NCBI GenBank assembly: GCA_021186555.1
Contig: JAJKFL010000005.1
Span: forward strand, 124,001 to 188,000
Reading direction: 5' to 3'
Source of the DNA: Reticulitermes speratus
Lineage: Eukaryota; Arthropoda; Insecta; Blattodea; Rhinotermitidae
DNA length: 64,000 nt
A program made the translations under genes and the position numbers. Of the stretch, positions 42,687-53,914 are shown in pieces. Under the pieces are notes generated by a model, which saw nothing but the letters and a program-made list of their open reading frames with translations, did not search any database and was not told the DNA's origin. How positions within the stretch are numbered: the stretch's first letter is position 1; the number at the start of each line of letters is the position of its first letter.

Positions 42687-44962
42687 TAACAAACCCCAAG
42701 TGGCAACTGTTAGTGCAGACACCTGACACACACTGTATCTAACAAACACCAAGTGGCAACTGTTAGTGCAGACACCTGACACACACTGTATCTAACAAAC
42801 CCAAGTGGCAACTGTTAGTGCAGACACCTGACACACACTGTATCGAACAAACGCCAAGTGGCAACTGTTAGTGCAGACACCTGACACACACTGTATCTAA
42901 CAAACACCAAGTGGCAACTGTTAGTGCAGACACCTGACACACACTGTATCGAACAAACGCCAAGTGGCAACTGTTAGTGCAGACACCTGACACACACTGT
43001 ATCGAACAAACGCCAAGTGGCAACTGTTAGTGCAGACATCTGACACACACTGTATCGAACAAACGCCAAGTGGCAACTGTTAGTGCAGACACCTGACACA
43101 CACTGTATCTAACAAACCCCAAGTGGCAACTGTTAGTGCAGACACCTGACACACACTGTATCTAACAAACACCAAGTGGCAACTGTTAGTGCAGACACCT
43201 GACACACACTGTATCGAACAAACGCCAAGTGGCAACTGTTAGTGCAGACACCTGACACACACTGTATCTAACAAACACCAAGTGGCAACTGTTAGTGCAG
43301 ACACCTGACACACACTGTATCGAACAAACGCCAAGTGGCAACTGTTAGTGCAGACACCTGACACACACTGTATCTAACAAACCCCAAGTGGCAACTGTTA
43401 GTGCAGACACCTGACACACTGTATCGAACAAACGCCAAGTGGCAACTGTTAGTGCAGACACCTGACACACACTGTATCTAACAAACCCCAAGTGGCAACT
43501 GTTAGTGCAGACACCTGACACACACTGTATCGAACAAACGCCAAGTGGCAACTGTTAGTGCAGACACCTGACACACACTGTATCTAACAAACCCAAGTGG
43601 CAACTGTTAGTGCAGACACCTGACACACTGTATCGAACAAACGCCAAGTGGCAACTGTTAGTGCAGACAACCTGACACACACTGTATCTAACAAACACCA
43701 AGTGGCAACTGTTAGTGCAGACAACTGACACACACTGTATCGAACAAACGCCAAGTGGAAACTGTTAGTGCAGACACCTGACACAAACTGTATCGAACAA
43801 ACGCCAAGTGGCAACTGTTAGTGCAGACAACTGACACACACTGTATCGAACAAACACCAAGTGGCAAAAGTTAGTGCAGACACCTGACACACACTGTATC
43901 TAACAAACGCCAAGTGGCAACTGTTAGTGCAGACACCTGACACACACCATATCTAACAAACACCAAGTGGCAACTGTTAGTGCAGACACCTGACACACAC
44001 TGTATCTAACAAACGTCAAGTGGCAACTGTTAGTGCAGACACCTGACACACACTATATCTAACAAACACCAAGTGGCAACTGTTAGTGCACACACATGAC
44101 ACACAATGTATCGAAAAAACGCCAAGTGGCAACTGTTAGTGCAGACACCTGACACACACTGTATCTAACAAATGCCAAGTGGCAACTGTTAGTGCAGACA
44201 TCTGACACACACTGAATCTAACAAACCCCAAGTGGCAACTGTTAGTGCAGACACCTGACACACACTGTATGTAACAACACCAAGTGGCAACTGTTAGTGC
44301 AGACACCTGACACACACTGTATCTAACAAACACCATGTGGCATCTGTTAGTGCAAACACCTGACACACACTGTATCTAACAAACACCAAGTGGCAACTGT
44401 TAGTGCAGACATCTGACACACACTGTATCTAACAAACACCGAGTGGCAACTGTTAGTGCAGACACCTGACACACACTGTATCTAACAAACGCCAAGTGGC
44501 AACTGTTAGTGCAGACACCTGACACACACTGTATCTAACAAACGCCAAGTGGCAACTGTTAGTGCAGACACCTGACACACACTGTATCTAACAAACGCCA
44601 AGTGGCAACTGTTAGTGCAGACACCTGACACACACTGTATCTAACAAACACCAAGTGGCAACTGTTAGTGCAGACATCTGACACACACTGTATCTAACAA
44701 ACACCGAGTGGCAACTGTTAGTGCAGACACCTGACACACACTGTATCTAACAAACGCCAAGTGGCAACTGTTAGTGCAGACACCTGACACACACTGTATC
44801 TAACAAACGCAAGTGGCAACTGTTAGTGCAGACACCTGACACACACTGTATCTAACAAACACCAAGTGGCAACTGTTAGTGCAGACACCTGACACACACT
44901 GTATCTAACAAACGCCAAGTGGCAACTGTTAGTGCAGACACCTGACACACACTGTATCTAAC
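42687..44962 (+). repeat. 53-bp minisatellite array, about 43 copies
   Basis: Monomer with CCAAGTGGCAACTGTTAGTG and CACACACTGTATC, then TAACAAAC or GAACAAAC. T/G, C/G and A/G variant positions give mixed haplotypes; 43740-44360 is the most diverged section. Confidence 0.97.
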
Positions 44963-45292
44963 TAGCAGTAGTGGGAACATAAATATTGATTCATTTGTTT
45001 AAAATGCCACACAAAGTCTGTTTTCCAATACACAGATCAATACTGCATGTTGTTCAAGATCATTCCACGTACATTCACAGCGCCTAATATTTGGCCGGCT
45101 CAGTTATTGGTCTGTTGCAATACGTGCTAACTTACTACTGAGGCTAAGAATATGTAGAGTTTTATCTCCACTCCTCCATACTTCATGGAGTGAATATCAT
45201 TTAAGCATAGCAACTACGCCCTCGTTTTTAGAATCCTGTACCCATATAGCAAAGACATTCAAAAGCCCAGCCCTAAGTGTACGAACATTACG
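44963..45292. other. Unique sequence between arrays
   Basis: No gene or element recognised. Confidence 0.5.
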
Positions 45293-48200
45293 AAGGTGTC
45301 ACTTGACAGCGCGTATTGTGCTAAACATCAGCAAGGTGTCACTTGACAGCGCGTATTGTGCTAAATATCAGCAAGGTGTCACTTGACAGCGCGTATTGTG
45401 CTAAACATCAGCAAGGTGTCACTTGACAGCGCGTATTGTGCTAAACATCAGCAAGGTGTCACTTGACAGCGCGTATTGTGCTAAACATCAGCAAGGTGTC
45501 ACTTGACAGCGCGTATTGTGCTAAACATCAGCAAGGTGTCACTTGACAGCGCGTGAACTGCTAAAGACCTGCAAGGTGTCAACAAACAGCGCGTGAACTG
45601 CTAAATATCAGCAAGGTGTCACTTGACAGCGCGTGAACTGCTAAAGATCAGCAAGGTGTCAACAAACAGCGCGTGAACTGCTAAACATCAGCAAGGTGTC
45701 AACAAACAGCGCGTGAAGTGCTAAACATCAGCAAGGTGTCACTTGACAGCGCGTGTTGTGCTAAACATCAGCAAGGTGTCAACAAACAGCGCGTGAACTG
45801 CTAAACATCAGCAAGGTGTCAACAAACAGCGCGTGAAGTGCTAACATCAGCAGGTGTCAACAACAGCGCGTGAAGTGCTAAACATCAGCAAGGTGTCAAC
45901 AAACAGCGCGTGAACTGCTAAACATCAGCAAGGTGTCACTTGACAGCGCGTATTGTGCTAAACATCAGCAAGGTGTCATTTGACAGCGCGTGAACTGCTA
46001 AAGATCAGCAAGGTGTCAACAAACAGCGCGTGAACTGCTAAACATCAGCAAGGTGTCACTTGACAGCGCGTGAAGTGCTAAACATCAGCAAGGTGTCACT
46101 TGACAGCGCGTGTTGTGCTAAACATCAGCAAGGTGTCACTTGACAGCACGTGTTGTGCTAAACATCAGCAAGGTGTCACTTGACAGCACGTGTTGTGCTA
46201 AACATCAGCAAGGTGTCACTTGACAGCACGTGTTGTGCTAAACATCAGCAAGGTGTCACTTGACAGCACGTGTTGTGCTAAACATCAGCAAGGTGTCACT
46301 TGACAGCCGTGTTGTGCTAAACATCAGCAAGGTGTCACTTGACAGCACGTGTTGTGCTAAACATCAGCAAGGTGTCACTTGACAGCTCGTGTTGTGCTAA
46401 ACATCAGCAAGGTGTCACTTGACAGCTCGTGTTGTGCTAAACATCAGCAAGGTGTCACTTGACAGCCGTGTTGTGCTAAACTCAGCAAGGTGTCACTTGA
46501 CAGCTCGTGTTGTGCTAAACATCAGCAAGGTGTCACTTGACAGCCGTGTTGTGCTAAAACATCAGCAAGGTGTCACTTGACAGCCGTGTTGTGCTAACAT
46601 CAGCAAGGTGTCACTTGACAGCCGTGTTGTGCTAAACATCAGCAAGGTGTCACTTGACAGCCGTGTTGTGCTAAACATCAGCAAGGTGTCACTTGACAGC
46701 CGTGTTGTGCTAAACATCAGCAAGGTGTCACTTGACAGCCGTGTTGTGCTAAACATCAGCAAGGTGTCACTTGACAGCCGTGTTGTGCTAAACATCAGCA
46801 AGGTGTCACTTGACAGCTCGTGTTGTGCTAAAACATCAGCAAGTGTCACTTGACAGCCGTGTTGTGCTAAACATCAGCAAGGTGTCCTTGACAGCCGTGT
46901 TGTGCTAAACATCAGCAAGGTGTCACTTGACAGCACGTGTTGTGCTAAACATCAGCAAGGTGTCACTTGACAGCACGGTTGTGCTAAACATCAGCAAGGT
47001 GTCACTTGACAGCACGTGTTGTGCTAAACATCAGCAAGGTGTCACTTGACAGCACGTGTTGTGCTAAACATCAGCAAGGTGTCACTTGACAGCCGTGTTG
47101 TGCTAAACATCAGCAAGGTGTCACTTGACAGCACGTGTTGTGCTAAACATCAGCAAGGTGTCACTTGACAGCACGTGTTGTGCTAAACATCAGCAAGGTG
47201 TCACTTGACAGCACGTGTTGTGCTAAACATCAGCAAGGTGTCACTTGACAGCACGTGTTGTGCTAAACATCAGCAAGGTGTCACTTGACAGCACGTGTTG
47301 TGCTAAACATCAGCAAGGTGTCACTTGACAGCACGTGTTGTGCTAAACATCAGCAAGGTGTCACTTGACAGCCGTGTTGTGCTAAACATCAGCAAGGTGT
47401 CACTTGACAGCACGTGTTGTGCTAAACATCAGCAAGGTGTCACTTGACAGCACGTGTTGTGCTAAACATCAGCAAGGTGTCACTTGACAGCACGTGTTGT
47501 GCTAAACATCAGCAAGGTGTCACTTGACAGCACGTGTTGTGCTAAACATCAGCAAGGTGTCACTTGACAGCACGTGTTGTGCTAAACATCAGCAAGGTGT
47601 CACTTGACAGCGCGTGTTGTGCTAAACATCAGCAAGGTGTCACTTGACAGCGCGTGTTGTGCTAAACATCAGCAAGGTGTCACTTGACAGCACGTGTTGT
47701 GCTAAACATCAGCAAGGTGTCACTTGACAGCACGTGTTGTGCTAAACATCAGCAAGGTGTCACTTGACAGCACGTGTTGTGCTAAACATCAGCAAGGTGT
47801 CACTTGACAGCACGTGTTGTGCTAAACATCAGCAAGGTGTCACTTGACAGCACGTGTTGTGCTAAACATCAGCAAGGTGTCACTTGACAGCACGTGTTGT
47901 GCTAAACATCAGCAAGGTGTCACTTGACAGCACGTGTTGTGCTAAACATCAGCAAGGTGTCACTTGACAGCACGTGTTTGTGCTAAACATCAGCAAGGTG
48001 TCACTTGACAGCACGTGTTGTGCTAAACATCAGCAAGGTGTCACTTGACAGCACGTGTTGTGCTAAACATCAGCAAGGTGTCACTTGACAGCACGTGTTG
48101 TGCTAAACATCAGCAAGGTGTCACTTGACAGCACGTGTTGTGCTAAACATCAGCAAGGTGTCACTTGACAGCACGTGTTGTGCTAAACATCAGCAAGGTG

Positions 48201-50619
48201 TCACTTGACAGCACGTGTTGTGCTAAACATCAGCAAGGTGTCACTTGACAGCACGTGTTGTGCTAAACATCAGCAAGTGTCACTTGACAGCACGTGTTGT
48301 GCTAAACATCAGCAAGGTGTCACTTGACAGCACTGTTGTGCTAAACATCAGCAAGTTCACTTGACAGCACGTGTTGTGCTAAACTCACAGTGTCACTTGA
48401 CAGCACATGTTGTGCTAAACATCAGCAAGGTGTCACTTGACAGCACTGTTGTGCTAAACATCAGCAAGGTGTCACTTGACAGCACGTGTTGTGCTAAACA
48501 TCAGCAAGATGTCACTTGACAGCACGTGTTGTGCTAAACATCAGCAAGATGTCACTTGACAGCACGTGTTGTGCTAAACATCAGCAAGATGTCACTTGAC
48601 AGCACGTGTTGTGCTAAACATCAGCAAGATGTCACTTGACAGCACATGTTGTGCTAAACATCAGCAAGGTGTCACTTGACAGCACGTGTTGTGCTAAACA
48701 TCAGCAAGATGTCACTTGACAGCACATGTTGTGCTAAACATCAGCAAGGTGTCACTTGACAGCACGTGTTGTGCTAAACATCAGCAAGGTGTCACTTGAC
48801 AGCACGTGTTGTGCTAAACATCAGCAAGTGTCACTTGACAGCACGTGTTGTGCTAAACATCAGCAAGATGTCACTTGACAGCACGTGTTGTGCTAAACAT
48901 CAGCAAGGTGTCACTTGACAGCACGTGTTGTGCTAAACATCAGCAAGGTGTCACTTGACAGCACGTGTTGTGCTAAACATCAGCAAGGTGTCACTTGACA
49001 GCACGTGTTGTGCTAAACATCAGCAAGGTGTCACTTGACAGCACGTGTTGTGCTAAACATCAGCAAGGTGTCACTTGACAGCACGTGTTGTGCTAAACAT
49101 CAGCAAGGTGTCACTTGACAGCACGTGTTGTGCTAAACATCAGCAAGGTGTCACTTGACAGCACGTGTTGTGCTAAACAACACAAGGTGTCACTTGACAG
49201 CACGTGTTGTGCTAAACATCAGCAAGGTGTCACTTGACAGCACGTGTTGTGCTAAACATCAGCAAGGTGTCACTTGACAGCACGTGTTGTGCTAAACATC
49301 AGCAAGGTGTCACTTGACAGCACGTGTTGTGCTAAACATCAGCAAGGTGTCACTTGACAGCACGTGTTGTGCTAAACATCAGCAAGGTGTCACTTGACAG
49401 CACGTGTTGTGCTAAACATCAGCAAGGTGTCACTTGACAGCACGTGTTGTGCTAAACATCAGCAAGGTGTCACTTGACAGCACGTGTGCTAAACATCAGC
49501 AAGGTGTCACTTGACAGCACGTGTTGTGCTAAACATCAGCAAGGTGTCACTTGACAGCGCGTGTTGTGCTAAACATCAGCAAGGTGTCACTTGACAGCAC
49601 GTGTTGTGCTAAACATCAGCAAGGTGTCACTTGACAGCACGTGTTGTGCTAAACATCAGCAAGGTGTCACTTGACAGCACGTGTTGTGCTAAACATCAGC
49701 AAGGTGTCACTTGACAGCACGTGTTGTGCTAAACATCAGCAAGGTGTCACTTGACAGCGCGTGTTGTGCTAAACATCAGCAAGGTGTCACTTGACAGCAC
49801 GTGTTGTGCTAAACATCAGCAAGGTGTCACTTGACAGCACGTGTTGTGCTAAACATCAGCAAGGTGTCACTTGACAGCACGTGTTGTGCTAAACATCAGC
49901 AAGGTGTCACTTGACAGCACGTGTTGTGCTAAACATCAGCAAGGTGTCACTTGACAGCACGTGTTGTGCTAAACATCAGCAAGGTGTCACTTGACAGCAC
50001 GTGTTGTGCTAAACATCAGCAAGGTGTCACTTGACAGCACGTGTTGTGCTAAACATCAGCAAGATGTCACTTGACAGCACGTTGTTGTGCTAAACATCAG
50101 CAAGATGTCACTTGACAGCACGTGTTGTGCTAAACATCAGCAAGGTGTCACTTGACAGCACGTGTTGTGCTAAACATCAGCAAGGTGTCACTTGACAGCA
50201 CGTGTTGTGCTAAACATCAGCAAGGTGTCACTTGACAGCACGTGTTGTGCTAAACATCAGCAAGGTGTCACTTGACAGCACGTGTTGTGCTAAACATCAG
50301 CAAGGTGTCACTTGACAGCACGTGTTGTGCTAAACATCAGCAAGATGTCACTTGACAGCACGTGTTGTGCTAAACATCAGCAAGATGTCACTTGACAGCA
50401 CGTGTTGTGCTAAACATCAGCAAGATGTCACTTGACAGCACGTGTTGTGCTAAACATCAGCAAGGTGTCACTTGACAGCACGTGTTGTGCTAAACATCAG
50501 CAAGGTGTCACTTGACAGCACGTGTTGTGCTAAACATCAGCAAGATGTCACTTGACAGCACGTGTTGTGCTAAACATCAGCAAGGTGTCACTTGACAGCA
50601 CGTGTTGTGCTAAACAGCA
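45293..50619 (+). repeat. 40-bp satellite array, about 133 copies
   Basis: The largest array. Monomer with AAGGTGTCACTTGACAGCAC and GTGTTGTGCTAAACATCAGC. Most units after 46140 carry CACGTG, the canonical E-box. Each unit also has CACTTGA (NK2-homeodomain-like) and the stem AGCAC/GTGCT. The left 0.85 kb (45293-46140) holds divergent types with AACAAACAGCGCG or GCGTGAACTG. Units at 46300-46900 mostly have one base deleted (GCCGTG). Confidence 0.98.
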
Positions 50620-51885
50620 ATCACTGATCAGACGTCTTAACGCAGGCTGAACCCTCCTATTATTTAGAGGAATTTTGTGCTTGAACGTATTAATGGCTAA
50701 ATCATTTGCACACTTCTAACGTCTAATAATTAGGAAACAAAGGAACATTACTGCAGTGAAAAATGCATTCAGTATTTGTAACACAGCACTTTACGGCGCG
50801 CAGATCATGGCTGGTCGGCAGCAAAACTAACTTCACTACTTTCGCAGTCCGTTTTATAGTTTTTCCATAAACATGGAAAAACTTTGACGATGATTCCACG
50901 AATCACATAAGACAAGATGTCCTGCATTAGACGTACATATATGCGACTAAACTGAACCAAGACCTGTCGTAATAACGAAACCCAACTTTCTCCGAGAAAG
51001 CAAACCTTGTTTTATTTGCGAGGTCAAACAGTCGGTTTGGGAGGGATTTCGTCCTTTTTGTCTCGGCCAGCCGGAACAATGAACACAAGTTACGACTACT
51101 TTGTATTCATCTTATGGGGAAAACAGTCGACTGTGGGCGGCTTTTCCTAATATCTGTGTGTTTGTCTTGATGTTTAACAAACATTAATTCCTCTCCACTT
51201 TCTTCTTCTACATCACAATTTTTTAGAGTTGAAGCTGCTTCAAAAAATAAATTTTTATGGCTCTTCTTTGTACAGTTTTGCTCAACATAATTCTATCTCT
51301 CATGCCCCATTAACTACGTTTTATACAAAACACACAACAGCCAGAGCAACTTGCTGTATCAAATTCAAACAATACAGCCTATATTTATCGAAATGTGAAA
51401 CGTAAATGGCGGAGCGAGGAGCTGGTTCCTCCTATATTCCTTGAAGTTATGCTTCCTTTCCGAAGATAAAAAAAGCTTCTTGTATGAGAAATGTCTACAC
51501 AATACAGACTTAGCGTTAGCAAGACGCGCTTTTGTCATATTCTTTCAGTGCTGAAATACACAACTGTAAGACTTTATACAGCATGTCCCGCGTAAAGGCT
51601 GCCAACTCAAGTCGTTACTCATTGCCTATTATCTTCTTGGTATGAAGGTCTGTCTTTATCCTACGCCGTTTCTCATGATTTTGTAGGCAACTCCTCTTTA
51701 AAGAACACCAAAACTTTACAGCATGCAGTACTGAATCGTGTGTACACAATGGAAAGTACCGCAGTCAGTTACGGCCTTCATCTATTCAGAAAATACAAAC
51801 GTCTTCAAAACGCACTTCTCTACGAAGTAGTTCATTTTATGTATCAAAGAGGCGGCGGCCTTGAACTTTGGTGCAGCCTGAATTG
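50620..51885. other. Unique sequence
   Basis: About 1.3 kb, AT-rich, no array, SINE or coding signal recognised. Confidence 0.45.
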
Positions 51886-52423
51886 TGTAAACGTGACGAA
51901 CACATTCAGACGCACCAGTGACTACTATTGTGTAAATGTGACGAACACATTCAGACGCACCAGTGACTACTATTGTGTAAACGTGACGAACACATTCAGA
52001 CGCACCAGTGACTACTATTGTGTAAACGTGACGAGCACATTCAGACGCACCAGTGACTACTATTGTGTAAACGTGACGAACACATTCAGACACACCAGTG
52101 ACTAGTATTGTGTAAACGTGACGAACACATTCAGACGCACCAGTGACTACTATTGTGTAAACGTGACGAACACATTCAGACGCACCAGTGACTACTATTG
52201 TGTAAACGTGACGAACACATTAAAACGCACCAGTGACTATTATTGTGTAAACGTGACGAACACATTCAGACGCACCAGTGACTACTATTGTGTAAACGTG
52301 ACGAACACATTAAAACGCACCAGTGACTATTATTGTGTAAACGTGACGAACACATTCAGACGCACCAGTGACTACTATTGTGTAAACGTGACGAACACAT
52401 TAAAACGCACCAGTGACTATTCA
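51886..52423 (+). repeat. 45-bp minisatellite array, 12 copies
   Basis: Monomer with TGTGTAAACGTGACGAACAC and CAGACGCACCAGTGACTACT. A second type with TTAAAACGCACC alternates near the right end. Fifteen codons per unit; an open frame runs in from 51740 but a stop interrupts it at 52103-52105. Confidence 0.96.
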
Positions 52424-52732
52424 TTTCTTAATCAAACGTGTTGAATGACCAGTAGTGCAGAAGTGTAGTATTCCAGGTTTGATGTTGCACGTGGGGCAAA
52501 CAACGCCCCACCATATGAGCAAAATATTAAGAAATGTCCTGAAATGTCGACTCCTAGGGGTGTCAAGTGCATGAGCTGTTTAAAGCTAGGGTCCAAAAGT
52601 CGTGTTTCCTGAAGACTACCCTTCAATTTTAAGGACTTGCCGTTTAAAATAAATTTGTTGTAAGAATCTATCTCGGTGAATCCCCAGTAATATTTCGCAC
52701 AAAACGAAGTTAGTAAATTGTGATTTCGAACA
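52424..52732. other. Unique sequence
   Basis: Nothing recognised. Confidence 0.45.
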
Positions 52733-52897
52733 GGCGTAAACGGCGCAATGTAAGGTCACGTACTGACAGCGTTGTTAAACGGCGCAATGTAAGGTCACGT
52801 ACTAACAGCGTTGTTAAACGGCGCAATGTAAGGTCACGTACTGACAGCGTTGTTAAACGGCGCAATGTAAGGTCACGTACTGACAGCGTTGTTAAAC
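52733..52897 (+). repeat. 39-bp repeat, 4 copies
   Basis: Monomer with AAACGGCGCAATGTAAGGTC and ACGTACTGACAGCG. Each copy has AAGGTCA, a nuclear-receptor half-site. An (AAAT)n tract follows at about 52913-52950. Confidence 0.95.
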
Positions 52898-53034
52898 ACC
52901 ACAAACAATTAAATAAACAGATAAATGGATAAATAAATAAATAAATAAACCACAACCACTCGGTTGTGTCTGCAGTTCTATGAATCGCTCTCACGTGCTT
53001 TCGCATAAATAGCGAGAAGTGCTGCTTAGCTTCA

Positions 53035-53385
53035 TCATGCCCGTCCGTCCGTCTGTCCGCATGTGTCAACGCGGCTTCCACTGGACGGATTTCCGTAAAA
53101 TTTCATATCGTGGAATTCTACGAAAATGTGTGGAGAAAATCGAAGTTTGGTTAAAATCGGACAAACATATCGGGCACTTTGCGTGGAGATTCAAGTATGT
53201 TTGTATTGTTGACAGCAGTACGAAGTAGTTTGTAGTTCGACAACAATGCAAAGGAACCCACTGTTGCATTTTCACGGCAACAATAAACGGTTTTGTACTG
53301 CTCAGAGCTACATGCAGGTCAACAACAATACAGAAGAAAGGCACTGTTGCGTTTCCATTGTAACAATGGTACAAAAAACGCACCG
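53035..53385 (+). repeat. Dispersed repeat family C, copy 1
   Basis: Begins CCCGTCCGTCCGTCTGTCCG and includes AAGTTTGGTTAAAATCGG. The same landmarks in order occur at 63610-63730. Later (53240-53380) come internally similar stretches with CACTGTTGCATTT and CACTGTTGCGTTT. From memory this resembles a repeat common in cockroach/termite DNA. Class unknown. Confidence 0.55.
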
Positions 53386-53914
53386 TAATGTTACATTACA
53401 CGTACATTGCCTATCTTCTTCCAAATTAGTGCAGGCCAATGCTTAAGCACTGAAAATTCTAGAGGTAATATGATTATTAATTACTTAAACTACACTGTTA
53501 TTATTTATAGATTAATTAATTTAATTATGACAAACTTTAAACCCAACACAGATTAGATACAGCAATACCACTTGCATTACCGTAAGCCCGATATTGCGCG
53601 GATTTAATATCGCGCGCAAACATGGATCATCTCCTACTTGAGCGCCTGCGCACTGAACCCCCCCCCCCCCCCACACACACACACAGTATTTGCAGTAAGT
53701 GTAGAAGATGCATAATTTCCTAACTATGTACATGATGGTAACTTTAAACAAAATCAACTCTGATTTCGCTACGACACAAATCTTTGTCAACTGCATGTTC
53801 TAGCCATCAATTCTCTAGTGCGGCCACGAGCTGTTGTCATAGCTAGTGAGGTAAAGGTTTTGCGGAAAACATTTTGCCATACTTCTTAGGAATTTTCTTC
53901 ACATCTGCAGTGAA
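53386..53914. other. Unique sequence with a C/CA tract
   Basis: A poly-C run followed by (AC)n lies at 53658-53685. Nothing else seen. Confidence 0.55.

Noticed and set aside
42687..44962. CRISPR-like spaced repeats
   Set aside because: The whole 53-bp unit repeats with no unique spacers, there are no cas genes, and the context is eukaryotic. The same applies to the other arrays.
51740..52105. 121-residue plus-strand frame with 15-residue repeats containing NVTNT
   Set aside because: Only about 48 residues lie outside the array, with no recognisable domain; a stop breaks the array frame although the array continues.
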